Shown piece by piece: positions 1 to 7,797 of a stretch of 64,000 nt of DNA (the stretch's first letter is position 1; each line of letters begins with the position of its first letter). Source of the DNA: Streptomyces parvus (GTDB lineage Bacteria; Actinomycetota; Actinomycetes; Streptomycetales; Streptomycetaceae); assembly GCF_032121415.1 (NCBI RefSeq), contig NZ_CP135079.1, forward strand, positions 1,984,001 to 2,048,000. The letters are read 5' to 3'. The position numbers and the translations under genes were made by a program. The notes under the pieces were generated by a model, which was not told where the DNA came from, did no database searches, and saw only the letters and a list, made by a program, of their open reading frames with translations.

Positions 1-174
1 GAAGCGCCGGGGGTCGACGCCCGCGAGCATCGGTATGTAGTCGGCGGGGGTGCCGTGGTCGTCGCGGGCGGCCATCTCCTCGGCTATGCGGCTGATGACG
101 GCGCTGAAGCGGTGCGCGTCGGTGCGCGGGGCGGCAGCACTGCTCGCCGGGACGGCGGCGGAGGGGTGGGACAC
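1..174 (-). CDS. glsA: Glutaminase, N-terminal part only (cut by window edge)
   Basis: The first 58 residues of a protein that runs off the left edge. Its visible end, ADYIPMLAGVDPRRF, fits the N-terminal signature of the serine-dependent glutaminase family (A-D-Y-I-P-x-L-A), which hydrolyses glutamine to glutamate and ammonia in the cytosol. About 15 low-complexity Ala/Ser/Pro residues come first, as is common in actinobacterial members. None of the catalytic residues is in view, so the call rests on one short motif. The start is the GTG at 174, because AGGA lies 6 bases upstream of it. The gene reads away from its neighbours and its downstream context is not visible. Confidence 0.65.
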   Translation of the reverse strand, partial: MSHPSAAVPASSAAAPRTDAHRFSAVISRIAEEMAARDDHGTPADYIPMLAGVDPRRF

Positions 175-319
175 GGCGATTCCTGACGGGGAGCGGAGCG
201 GGGCCCGGCGGCCGGGGCGGGGCCGGGGAGAGCGCCCACAGTCTGCCCGCCCACCGGAACCATCCCAAATGCCCCGCCCGCCGGCACCCGGCTCCCCGCC
301 ACCCCTCTCACCCCGCCTC

Positions 320-355
320 GGGGGCGGGGCCCACTCGTGAAGGCCCCGGCCCCCC
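320..355. terminator. GC-rich hairpin after the DUF4190 gene
   Basis: Two arms, GGGGCGGGGCC-like and GGCCCCGGCCCC-like, pair with one bulge around a 10-base loop. The hairpin lies 5 bases past the stop of the minus-strand DUF4190 gene and before the glutaminase start, where an intrinsic terminator is expected. No T-run follows, which is usual in Streptomyces. Confidence 0.5.
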
Positions 356-359
356 GGGC

Positions 360-632
360 TTACATACTCGCGAAGATCGCGCCCAGGACCATGCCGCCGA
401 CCAGGCCGACGGCGCTGATCACGATGGCGATCGTGGAGAGACGCTCGTGCCGGACGGTCTTGGCGATGACGGCCATGATCAGCCCGCCCAGCGCGAAGAC
501 GATCGGCAGGAAGATGAACCCGATCACGCCCAGGACAATCGCGATGATGCTGAAGACGTTGCCTTCGGCGCGGGCCCGGGGCGCGCCGTAGTGCTGCTGT
601 CCGGTCGGCTGGTTGCCGTACTGCGTAGTCAT
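360..632 (-). CDS. Small DUF4190-type membrane protein
   Basis: A 90-residue protein with a short polar, Gln-rich N-terminus (about residues 1-24) and two strongly hydrophobic stretches at about 25-50 and 62-88. It ends directly after the second membrane segment. The layout (soluble tail, two helices joined by a short basic loop with KTVRHERL) matches the DUF4190 family of actinobacterial inner-membrane proteins, whose function is unknown. The ATG at 632 has GAAGGAG 6 bases upstream, so the start is well supported. It sits between rph and the glutaminase gene and is probably transcribed alone, since hairpins or gaps lie on both sides. No enzymatic residues are visible. Confidence 0.8.
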   Translation of the reverse strand: MTTQYGNQPTGQQHYGAPRARAEGNVFSIIAIVLGVIGFIFLPIVFALGGLIMAVIAKTVRHERLSTIAIVISAVGLVGGMVLGAIFASM

Positions 633-773
633 CTCTCGCTCCTTCGGGTCGGTCGCTCCGAGATCCGGTCGCGAAGTGACCGGCCTGACGTTCGGGTGCC
701 CCCAAGTCCCTTGCGCACACGCGCTTTTGCTTGCGGGAGCAGCACCACGCGGGCGCTGGGGCCCCGCCGCCCG

Positions 774-3398
774 TCAGTCCAGGATCTCGACGTACCCGTC
801 CGTTCCGTGCACGCGGATGCGCTGTCCGTCCCGGATCAGCCGGGTGGCCTGGTCCACGCCGACGACGGCGGGCAGTCCGTACTCGCGGGCGATCACCGCG
901 CCATGGGTCATCAGGCCGCCCACCTCCGTCACCAGCCCCGCGACGCCGAGGAACAGCGGGGACCAGCTGGGGTCGGTGAACCGCGTGACCAGGATGTCGC
1001 CCTCTTCCAGCTCGGCCTCGCCCAGGTCGAGAATGACGCGCGCCCGCCCCTCGACGCTCCCGGTGGAGACCGCGAGACCGGCCAGGGCCCCCGCCGGCAT
1101 GTCGTTGCGCCGGTACGCGCCGGTGAGGGCCTCGCCGTCAGAGGTCAGCACCCGGGGCGGGGTGAGCGCCCCGTACGACCGGAACGCTTCCTTGCGCCGC
1201 GCGATGAGCCGGTCGTCGACCCGGCGCGAACGGACGACGTCCTCCAGCTCCTGGAAGGTGAGGTGGAAGACGTCCTCCCGCTCGGCGACCACACCGTCCC
1301 GGACGAGCCGCCCGGCCTCCTCCAACAGCGCCTGCTTGTAGAGGAAATATCGGCAGACGATGCCGTACTTCGGGTACTCCCGGTATCCGGCGAAGGCCCG
1401 TACCTGGTCGATCATCCGCTTGGTCTCTTCGGCCTTCCGCTCCCCGTCCGGCAGGGCCCGCAGCCGGGACAGCACGTCCTGCTCGGCCCTCAGCGCCCGC
1501 TGCCGGCCCTGCTCGAAGCGGTGTTCGGCGGCGCCGGGCCCGAAGTTCCGGACGTTGTCGAGGATCAGCGGGACCAGCGTGGCGGGGCGCTCGCTCCACC
1601 GGGGCCGGGTGATGTCGATCTCGCCGACGCAGCGCATGCCGTAGCGGCCGAGGTACCTCTCGATCGCTTCGCGCGCCGCGCTGCCGCCGGGCAGTTTCGC
1701 GAGCTCGTCCAGGAAGTCGTCGTCCTGGACGTCGTTCAGGAACGCCACCACCTCAGGGTGCGGGCGGATCGCGTCGGCCACGTCGAGCAGGTCGAGACCC
1801 ATCTCGGAGGTGATGTTGCCGGGGGCGGAGAGCGTGAGCGCGTCAGCCGCGTTCTTCTCGCCCAGCCACTCCCCCAGCCTGTCGTTGAGCCACCACGTGG
1901 CCTCCATCCCCGCCATGATCGCCCGGATGCTCAGCGGGTCGCTGAGCACGCGCTTGTGCTCCTCGAAGGCCTCTGCCAGGAAGTCGAACAGCTCCGGACC
2001 GCGCTGCGTCCGGATGTCGCGTTCCAGGGCGGCGAGGGACGTTTCACTGCGTTGGACCAGCTCCGCGACGACGGCGGGATCGGCCTGGGTCACCGACGCT
2101 CCGGGGGCGCCGCCCGCCGGAGGGCCGACGGGGCCCGCGTCCGGAACCGGCAGATCGAACTCGTCCCGCTCCAGGACCGTTTCCAGAGCGTCCCGGACCA
2201 GCGGGTCGCCCTTCCCCATGACGTCCAGGAGGGCGGCGCGGGACGCGGGCGAGGCGAGCCGCGGGGTGACGTCGACGAACAGCCGCCCGCCGGCCTCGTG
2301 CATCGGCACCATGGCGGTGCGCTGCCACATGGACCAGCCCAGCGGTTTCATGGCGTCGGTCATCATCTGCTGATGGCCGACGGAGACGTAGACGCTCGGG
2401 GGCCGGCCGTCTGCGGCCTCCGGGCCGGGGGCGGGGACGGGGACGGGGAACAGCGTCGTGATCGGCCGGCTCTGCACGATCCGGAAACCGTCGTCGGTCA
2501 GGCACCACTCGATGTCCTGCGGACACCCGAAGTGGGCCTCGATCCGCCGCCCGAGCCGTACAAGCTCCACGGCCTGCGCGTCGGTCAGCGCCGGTCGCTC
2601 CTGCTCCTGCGGTGCGACCGCCACCTCCCGCGTACCGCCACCCGGCAGGGCGTGCACGGCGCGCTGTTTGACGGCGATCGTCCTGGCGACGACCTTCCCG
2701 TCCCGCACGGTGAAGACGTCGGGGTTCACCAGCCCGGAGACCAGCGCCTCGCCGAGCCCGAACCCGGCGTCCACGGTGGCGGTCCGCCGGTGGCCCGTGA
2801 CGGGGTCGGCGGTGAACAGAACCCCGGACGCGTCCGGAAGGACCATGCGCTGGACGACCACGGCCATCCGGACCGTACGGTCGTCGATGCCGTTGCGCCG
2901 CCGGTAGATCACCGCCCGCTCGGTGAACAGCGACGCCCAGCACCGGCTGACGTGCTGGAGGACCGCCGCGGGCCCCACGACGTTCAGGTACGTGTCCTGC
3001 TGCCCGGCGAACGAGGCCGTCGGCAGGTCCTCCGCCGTGGCGCTGGACCGCACGGCGTACGCGGCTCCCTCGCCGAACCGGGCGACCGCCCCGGTGATCT
3101 CGGCCGCGAGATCACCGGGGATCCCCGCCTCTTCGACAGCCCCCCGGACCTCCGCGCTGAGCGTCCGGACCGCCTGCCGGTCGTCCGGGTCGGCGCCCGC
3201 CAGCCGGTCGAGCAGCGCGTCGACCTCCGGAGCGCGCGCCACGACCCGCCGGAAGGCGTCCGTCGTCACGCAGAAGCCGTCCGGCACCCTGACTCCGTCG
3301 ACCCGGGAGAGCGCACCGAGATGGGCCCCCTTCCCGCCGACGAGGCCGGCCCGATCCCCGTCGACCTCGCCGAGGCCCAGCACGTACGGCCCGCTCAC
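774..3398 (-). CDS. rph: Rifampin phosphotransferase (rifamycin-inactivating)
   Basis: 874 residues, the usual size for Rph. This family transfers the beta-phosphate of ATP to rifampin and gives resistance to RNA-polymerase-binding rifamycins. The three expected parts are visible: an ATP-grasp domain (about 1-310, with VGGKGAHLGALSR near the start and the arginine-rich AVRSSATAEDLP), a large rifampin-binding domain (about 390-750), and a C-terminal swivelling His domain with GGLMTHGAVIAREYG carrying the phosphohistidine near residue 832. The phrase LTPPRVLTSDGEALTG is typical of Rph rather than of PEP synthase. I chose the GTG at 3398 because GGAGGG precedes it and the protein then begins MSGPYVLGLGEV like known members. 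An in-frame ATG at 3467 would add 23 residues. Upstream lies a 37-bp palindrome resembling the rifamycin-associated element, which implies induction by rifamycins. Confidence 0.88.
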   Translation of the reverse strand: MSGPYVLGLGEVDGDRAGLVGGKGAHLGALSRVDGVRVPDGFCVTTDAFRRVVARAPEVDALLDRLAGADPDDRQAVRTLSAEVRGAVEEAGIPGDLAAEITGAVARFGEGAAYAVRSSATAEDLPTASFAGQQDTYLNVVGPAAVLQHVSRCWASLFTERAVIYRRRNGIDDRTVRMAVVVQRMVLPDASGVLFTADPVTGHRRTATVDAGFGLGEALVSGLVNPDVFTVRDGKVVARTIAVKQRAVHALPGGGTREVAVAPQEQERPALTDAQAVELVRLGRRIEAHFGCPQDIEWCLTDDGFRIVQSRPITTLFPVPVPAPGPEAADGRPPSVYVSVGHQQMMTDAMKPLGWSMWQRTAMVPMHEAGGRLFVDVTPRLASPASRAALLDVMGKGDPLVRDALETVLERDEFDLPVPDAGPVGPPAGGAPGASVTQADPAVVAELVQRSETSLAALERDIRTQRGPELFDFLAEAFEEHKRVLSDPLSIRAIMAGMEATWWLNDRLGEWLGEKNAADALTLSAPGNITSEMGLDLLDVADAIRPHPEVVAFLNDVQDDDFLDELAKLPGGSAAREAIERYLGRYGMRCVGEIDITRPRWSERPATLVPLILDNVRNFGPGAAEHRFEQGRQRALRAEQDVLSRLRALPDGERKAEETKRMIDQVRAFAGYREYPKYGIVCRYFLYKQALLEEAGRLVRDGVVAEREDVFHLTFQELEDVVRSRRVDDRLIARRKEAFRSYGALTPPRVLTSDGEALTGAYRRNDMPAGALAGLAVSTGSVEGRARVILDLGEAELEEGDILVTRFTDPSWSPLFLGVAGLVTEVGGLMTHGAVIAREYGLPAVVGVDQATRLIRDGQRIRVHGTDGYVEILD

Positions 3399-3483
3399 AC
3401 CGCTCCCTCCGTCGAACCTCTTGTCGCGCACGTCGTCATTCCCGGTGTCTTCCGCAGGCTGTGGCATAGGCGGACATTCTGCG

Positions 3484-3520
3484 GCGCACAGGGGGCCTTG
3501 CGGCAAGGCCCCCTGTGCGC
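3484..3520. promoter_or_regulatory. Rifamycin-associated element (RAE)-like 37-bp palindrome
   Basis: Positions 3484-3520 form a perfect inverted repeat, 18 bases per arm around a central G at 3502. The core is GGGGCCTTGC-G-GCAAGGCCCC at 3492-3512. It starts 86 bases before the rph start codon. A GGGGC..TTGC/GCAA..GCCCC palindrome of about 19 bp upstream of rifamycin-inactivating genes is the published RAE, needed for rifamycin induction. This copy has the same half-site logic but much longer perfect arms. I recall the consensus from memory and have not aligned it. Confidence 0.75.
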
Positions 3521-3534
3521 TATAAGTTGAGAGT

Positions 3535-3558
3535 GGCGAGGAGAGGTGTCTCCTCGCC
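3535..3558. terminator. Hairpin between the hydrolase gene and the rph control region
   Basis: A perfect 10-bp stem (GGCGAGGAGA with TCTCCTCGCC) closes a GGTG loop. It lies about 130 bases past the end of the minus-strand hydrolase gene and just before the RAE palindrome, so it may stop read-through into rph. There is no T-run on the minus strand, so a regulatory role remains possible. Confidence 0.4.
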
Positions 3559-3685
3559 TTTGTGCTGCGCACACGCCTCAGCCGCCGTCGGACGGCTCCG
3601 CCAGCCGGCTACTCCCCTCCCGGCCCTCCGCCAACTGCCCCTTCCGCCTTGGGCGTTGCCTCCGGTGGGCCCGGTTCTGCGGAGG

Positions 3686-4471
3686 TCACGCCGTCCGCCC
3701 CCGAGGGTGCCTGAGCGCCGCCGCCGTGACGCGTACGAAGTCCTGCGGGTTGTCCAGCATGATGTTGTGACCGCAGTCCGGGAGGGGGACGACGGACACC
3801 CCGGCCCGGGTCAGGGCGTCGGCGCCCGGGAGGGGGCCGTCGGCCTCGGGCAGCAGATAGGTACGGGGAATCTTCAGCTCCACCAGCAGTTCGCGCAGGG
3901 TGGGGACGGTCCCCCGGACGAGATGGGTGGCGCTGCGGTGCAGGGCTTCGCGGCCGGTGAGGCGCATGGTGGACCACCAGTCGGGCCCCACCCGGTCCCG
4001 GACCTCTTCCCAGCCACCGGCCAGGAACTCCTCCTCCCCGTACGCGGCGATACCGCTGCTGCCGCCCGCCCCGGGCGTGGGCGTGATCGGATCGAGGTTG
4101 GCGTCGACCAGGACGAGCCGGGAGACCAGGTGGGGGTGGCGGGCGGCGAGAACGACGGCCACCGAACCACCCATGCTGTGCGCGATCACCTCGGCGCCGG
4201 TGACGTCCGCCGACTCCAGGGCCCTGGCGAGGGCGTCGGCGTGCGATTCCAGGGTGTAGTCGAAGTCCGTCGGCCGGTCGCTCAGACCGTGTCCCAGCAG
4301 ATCGATGAGCAGCGAACGGCGCCCGGCCAGCAGCGGATGGACCGCGACCTCGGTGAAGTAGGCGGGCGACGTGGCCCCCAGACCGTGTACGTAGACACGG
4401 GCGGGCTCCTCACCCGGCAGCTCCACCCAGCGGATCCGGTCACCGCCCGCCGTCACCGTGGTCGCCCGCAC
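3686..4471 (-). CDS. Alpha/beta hydrolase
   Basis: A 261-residue single-domain alpha/beta hydrolase. The oxyanion-hole motif HGLG is at 29-32, the nucleophile elbow AHSMGGS has Ser99, and the catalytic His is in PDCGHN at about 235. The acid is probably in the PEADG segment near 209-211. The sequence has no signal peptide and is cytosolic. The family covers esterases, lipases and haloperoxidase-like enzymes, and the substrate cannot be read from sequence. The GTG at 4471 is the only sensible start that keeps the first beta strand. The gene is probably monocistronic: a hairpin separates it from rph downstream and a divergent secreted-protein gene lies upstream. The 287-bp space to rph holds the RAE. 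Confidence 0.85.
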   Translation of the reverse strand: MRATTVTAGGDRIRWVELPGEEPARVYVHGLGATSPAYFTEVAVHPLLAGRRSLLIDLLGHGLSDRPTDFDYTLESHADALARALESADVTGAEVIAHSMGGSVAVVLAARHPHLVSRLVLVDANLDPITPTPGAGGSSGIAAYGEEEFLAGGWEEVRDRVGPDWWSTMRLTGREALHRSATHLVRGTVPTLRELLVELKIPRTYLLPEADGPLPGADALTRAGVSVVPLPDCGHNIMLDNPQDFVRVTAAALRHPRGRTA

Positions 4472-4700
4472 AGTCCGCCCCCGCCCCGGTCGTCAACGTC
4501 GATGATCGGCACGAGAGTAGCCCGTCGCGCAGGCCGCCGCCCGAGTCAGGCGCAGCGAACGGTCCCGGCGACCGATCGGAGTCCGCCTCATGCCCGACGG
4601 AACGACAACGCTCCACGGAACGCTGACCCGCCTGGTCCCGCCGAGGCCCCATCGTGACGCACGGGTGCACAACCCTGGACGGATGCCGGGTGTCTGTAAA

Positions 4701-4726
4701 GCGCCGGAGGGATGAGCCTCCGGCGC
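4701..4726. terminator. Isolated hairpin in a divergent intergenic region
   Basis: GCGCCGGAGG and CCTCCGGCGC form a perfect 10-bp stem with a 6-base loop, followed on the plus strand by CTTTCC and on the minus strand by TTTACAG. It lies between a minus-strand gene start (4471) and a plus-strand gene start (4753), where no annotated gene ends. It could be a leader attenuator for the secreted-protein gene or the end of an unannotated short transcript. Confidence 0.45.
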
Positions 4727-4752
4727 CTTTCCGTACAGAGATCGGGGATCAG

Positions 4753-5520
4753 GTGGGGAAGCAGGTCTGGAGAGCCGTCGTGGCCGGTGGTGCGGCGGCG
4801 GTGTTCACGGCCGTGGCCGCGGTGCCGGCCGGGGCGGCCGAGGGCGGGGCCTCGTTCAGCCGTATCCAGGTGAACGGCGGCAAGCCGATCGTGATCGGGA
4901 CGACGAAGGAGGTCATGGCACCCGCGTCGTTCCGGATAACGACCACGAAGCAGAGGAAGACGCCGGGATTGGTGTTCCTCCACCGCGACGGTGGGAATGA
5001 ACAGCTGTGGCACTCGATCGAGACGAACGACTGCCCCACCCAGGGCCCGGGTGTCTGCGACATCGACGAGAGGATGTACTTCGACCCGAGCGAGTGGGCC
5101 ATGCTCAACAGAGAGGCCGGGGTATGGAGGGTCGGGGCCGAGGTGCGCTTCAAGGACGGCAGCGGTGACGTCGACGACAAGGGCATGGCGGTGTACGTCC
5201 AGCGCAACTCCCGCCTGACCGTCAACGCCTCGCCGGAACCGGTGGCCAAGGGCAGGACCATCACCGTGACCGGCAAGGTCACGCGGGCCAACTGGGAGAC
5301 CAGGAAGTACGCCTCCTACGGAGGCCGCCACGTCAGCCTGCAGTTCAAGCCCGCCGGCTCGGCCTCCTACACCACGGTGAAGAAGGTGTACGCGGACGGC
5401 TCGGGCAACCTCAAGACGACCGTGAAGGCGTCCAGGACGGGCACGTGGCGCTGGGTGTACCACGGCAACACCACCACCGGGGCGTCGACGTCGTCCGGGG
5501 ACACCGTCGTGGTGAAGTGA
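4753..5520 (+). CDS. Secreted protein of unknown function
   Basis: A 255-residue exported protein. It begins MGKQVWRAVVAGGAAAVFTA and continues to a PAGAAEGG cleavage-like region, a clear Sec signal peptide of about 29 residues. The mature part has two regions. Residues about 32-160 hold two cysteines (NDCPTQ, GVCDID) that may form a disulphide. Residues about 160-255 read like an immunoglobulin-type beta-sandwich with the repeated pattern TVTGKV, VSLQFKPAG, TTVKKVYADGSG and GTWRWVYHG. I do not recognise a catalytic site, and a surface-binding or matrix role is an inference. I placed the start at GTG 4753, just before the signal peptide. An upstream in-frame ATG at 4654 would add a polar extension before it. 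A hairpin at 4701-4726 lies in the leader. Confidence 0.75.
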   Translation: MGKQVWRAVVAGGAAAVFTAVAAVPAGAAEGGASFSRIQVNGGKPIVIGTTKEVMAPASFRITTTKQRKTPGLVFLHRDGGNEQLWHSIETNDCPTQGPGVCDIDERMYFDPSEWAMLNREAGVWRVGAEVRFKDGSGDVDDKGMAVYVQRNSRLTVNASPEPVAKGRTITVTGKVTRANWETRKYASYGGRHVSLQFKPAGSASYTTVKKVYADGSGNLKTTVKASRTGTWRWVYHGNTTTGASTSSGDTVVVK

Positions 5521-5582
5521 GGCCCGCCGTGCCGACGGGCGGGCGGTGACCGGACCGGCGGTACGGCTGCGACGGCCGCGGC

Positions 5583-5614
5583 GCCGGGTCCGCCGAGATC
5601 TCGGCGGACCCGGC
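5583..5614. terminator. Perfect 32-bp palindrome between convergent genes
   Basis: Fourteen-base arms (GCCGGGTCCGCCGA with TCGGCGGACCCGGC) flank GATC. It lies between the plus-strand secreted-protein stop at 5520 and the minus-strand stop at 5639, so it can serve as a bidirectional terminator. Confidence 0.75.
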
Positions 5615-5638
5615 ACGCTGTGCGGCCCCAGAGGCCGG

Positions 5639-6232
5639 TCACCGCCTGGCCGGACCGCACAGAGCGAAGGTGAAACGGGCGGCTTCGCCGGGTGCGACCG
5701 ACTGGCGGCGTCCCGGCACATCGTGGACGGCCGCCGCTCCCTCGGACCGGAGCCGGTCGACACCGGCGTCCCGGCTCATCAGGTCCGCGTAGGCGCGGAC
5801 GTCCGCCTCGGTGAGGTCCGCACGGCCCCGCTCGGCGTACTGCCGGAGAAGGTCGGCGACGTCCGGAGCGAACCGCAAGGCGGTCACCGGGACGTCGAAG
5901 CGCCGGGCCAAGGCGATGAGCCGCTCCCGCGCCTGAGGCGTGACGTTCGTGGACTCGGCGATCACGCTGAGCCCGGCGGCGAGCCGGGCGGCCATCCGAC
6001 GGTCGCGCTCCTCGAAGATCCGCGCGTCGGCCGCGCCCGCCGCGTCGGAGTCCGCCGGCTCGACCGAAGCGCCCGACAGCTCCACGCGGATCTGGCAGCC
6101 GAGGCCCCCGCCCCCGACGCCGGAGACGATCGGATCGCTCCGTGGCAGGAAGGCATTCGCCGGCATCCGCACCCGTATCCGTACCGGCCGAACGAGCCAT
6201 GCCCCTCCCCCGCCGCCCGTGCCGAGTTCCAC
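5639..6232 (-). CDS. Kinase-like protein lacking a visible P-loop (possibly degenerate)
   Basis: 197 residues. The middle part (RRMAARLAAGLSVIAESTNV followed by TPQARERLIALARRFDVPVT) resembles the C-terminal half of the AAA_33/polynucleotide-kinase-type P-loop kinases, where the equivalent of STNV is the D-A-T-N-V strand and the next helix shields the nucleotide. The N-terminal 60 residues hold a Gly-rich SGVGGGGLG stretch but no GxxGxGK[ST] Walker A motif, and no overlooked frame upstream supplies one. The protein is therefore either a non-catalytic relative or a gene that has lost its ATP-binding lobe. An in-frame ATG at 6166 would give 175 residues. It lies 10 bases after the calcium-repeat gene on the same strand and may be co-transcribed with it. 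Confidence 0.5.
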   Translation of the reverse strand: MELGTGGGGGAWLVRPVRIRVRMPANAFLPRSDPIVSGVGGGGLGCQIRVELSGASVEPADSDAAGAADARIFEERDRRMAARLAAGLSVIAESTNVTPQARERLIALARRFDVPVTALRFAPDVADLLRQYAERGRADLTEADVRAYADLMSRDAGVDRLRSEGAAAVHDVPGRRQSVAPGEAARFTFALCGPARR

Positions 6233-6242
6233 ACGGGGCGCC

Positions 6243-6515
6243 TCAGACCTCCTGGGGGTGGCCGCCGTCGCCCTCGACGACGAGCCGGTCCGTGCCGGGC
6301 TCCTCCGCTCCCTCGACGACCGTCACGTCGACCGTGCCGTCGCCGGTGGTGTCGAACTGGTAGAGATCCGCTCTGCCGTCGCCGGTCGTGTCCGTCATCC
6401 ACACGTCGGGCTTGCCGTCGCCGTTCGTGTCGGCGCTGAGAAGGAGATGGTTCTCCTCGCCCTGGGTCGGAGCCACTTCTTCGGTACCCGGGTTGGTGCC
6501 CATGTTGGTTTCCAT
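6243..6515 (-). CDS. Small acidic protein with three 13-residue calcium-binding-type repeats
   Basis: A 90-residue acidic protein. Residues about 29-67 consist of three tandem 13-residue units, DTNGDGKPDVWMT, DTTGDGRADLYQF and DTTGDGTVDVTVV. Each has the D-x-x-G-D-G-x-x-D spacing of dockerin or thrombospondin-type-3 calcium loops. There is no signal peptide or membrane segment, so it should be cytosolic unless exported by another route. Similar repeats occur in small Streptomyces proteins of unknown role. The start is the ATG at 6515. It lies between the cargo-like gene upstream and the kinase-like gene downstream, all on the minus strand, and may form a loose unit with them. Confidence 0.65.
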   Translation of the reverse strand: METNMGTNPGTEEVAPTQGEENHLLLSADTNGDGKPDVWMTDTTGDGRADLYQFDTTGDGTVDVTVVEGAEEPGTDRLVVEGDGGHPQEV

Positions 6516-6638
6516 GGCGGCCGATTGCCCCCGGGCAACGGTTCGAAACAGCTCCGAGCGCTGCCTCCGGCCCGGGACGCCCCCCCTGGGCCGGGGTAAG
6601 GACGGGGTCGGGCTGAGGGCCGGTTCGGCGGGCGCGGC

Positions 6639-7613
6639 CTATTTCTTGTGCCACTCGGCGACCGGCAGACCGTCGGGGACCTTGAGCTCGAACGCGCCGC
6701 CGATGGCCGTGTCCAGAGCGGAAGCCGGGTCGTTCCCGGCGCCGAAGGCGCTGATCGCCAGCAGTTCCTTGAGCTGGGCGCCGGTGCCGCGGAACGCCTT
6801 GGCCCCTTGCATCGCCGTCCGCGCCCCGTCCGCGTCCATCGGCTTGTTCATCCTCTCCAGCAGGTCCGGGGAGACCCAGCACTCCGGAATCCGGTCGAGG
6901 TCCCACTCGGCGTACCAGTGGGTGTTGTTGAGCCAATTGCGCGGGGGTACCTGGCCGTCCACGGCCACCAGGTAGAAGGTGAACTTGATGTTGCCGAGGG
7001 AGCGCCAGTCCGCGACGTTGGTGTGCTCGCTCGCCCTGCCCGCGGCCGCGTTGTCGTAGGTCGACGCGATCTCCTGGAAGCCCGGCGGGGTGTTCGGGTC
7101 GGCGCCGGTGTAGTGGCGGATCGTCCACCGCTTGGCCATCAGCGGCGCGGCCATCTTCCGGCGCACAGCCTTGACCTTCTGCAGTTGCTCGGAGGCGTCC
7201 TTGATGCTGCCGAGCATGTCGAAATCGGCCTGTCCCTCGCCGGCCGGGAACTGCTGGGACGTCATGTACTTCATGAGTTCCCAGGCGTCGTCCTCCGCGT
7301 GCCCCGCCTTCTTGAGAGCGGCGACGATCTGCTCGGGCGTCTTCGCCTCACGCAGTTCCTCGTCCGCGGTCCGCTGGATGTGCACGGCCCCGGTGCCCTG
7401 GTGCGCACCGGCGGTGTCCGCGGCCGCGTGCCCGGACTCTCCGTGCGCCTCCTGCCGTCCCCGGGTGACCGCGCGCGCGACGGCCGCGTTGCCCGCCGCC
7501 CGTGGCAGGTGGTGGTGCGGTCCGGCGAGGGGCTCGGCGTCCGCGAAGCCGGCCGACCGCCCCTGCGGGGACCGTTGCTCGGCCTCGTCCTTCTCCCTGC
7601 TGTGTGCGCGCAC
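6639..7613 (-). CDS. Cargo-like protein with a contractile-injection-system-type N-terminus and a putative toxin domain
   Basis: 324 residues. The first 60 or so (MRAHSREKDEAEQRSPQG, then HHHLPRAAGNAAVARAVTRG) match the short His-rich linker with [LPR]-R-A-A-G-N-A-A-V-A-R that in Streptomyces begins many DUF4157-type proteins linked to extracellular contractile injection systems. A helical region follows (about 80-160, TPEQIVAALKKAGHAEDDAWELMKY is part of it). The C-terminal domain (about 165-324) starts with KRWTIRHYTG and contains conserved-looking aromatic and charged positions (NWLNNTHWYAEWDLDRIPE). A toxin or ADP-ribosyltransferase-like fold is only a guess from the R-H-Y-T pattern. I chose the GTG at 7613, which has AGGGA 9 bases upstream. 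An earlier in-frame start at 7652 lacks one. No sheath or tube genes are in the window, so any apparatus would be elsewhere. Confidence 0.6.
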   Translation of the reverse strand: MRAHSREKDEAEQRSPQGRSAGFADAEPLAGPHHHLPRAAGNAAVARAVTRGRQEAHGESGHAAADTAGAHQGTGAVHIQRTADEELREAKTPEQIVAALKKAGHAEDDAWELMKYMTSQQFPAGEGQADFDMLGSIKDASEQLQKVKAVRRKMAAPLMAKRWTIRHYTGADPNTPPGFQEIASTYDNAAAGRASEHTNVADWRSLGNIKFTFYLVAVDGQVPPRNWLNNTHWYAEWDLDRIPECWVSPDLLERMNKPMDADGARTAMQGAKAFRGTGAQLKELLAISAFGAGNDPASALDTAIGGAFELKVPDGLPVAEWHKK

Positions 7614-7797
7614 GGGCACTCTTCCCTGATCGTGGACTACAGCTCGGACCACAGTGTGCAGAGGAACGTCAGTCCGGGGGAAGGGACATGGGGGCAGACC
7701 GCGGGTAGCCCGAGTGCCCTCGAAGCCGTGGTCCGTGCCCGAACAGCAGGGTGCCCCACCATGCGTGGCACGGCGGGGCTTCCTTCTGCTCGGTTCC

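Noticed and set aside
447..3530. A 1027-codon open frame opposite rph
   Set aside because: It is a shadow of high-GC coding DNA: its composition is Arg/Asp/Gly/Pro-rich without domains, while the opposite strand encodes a complete Rph with correct motifs.
5367..6200. A possible missing P-loop half of the kinase-like gene in another frame
   Set aside because: No frame contains a G-x-x-G-x-G-K-[ST] motif, so a simple frameshift does not explain the missing lobe.
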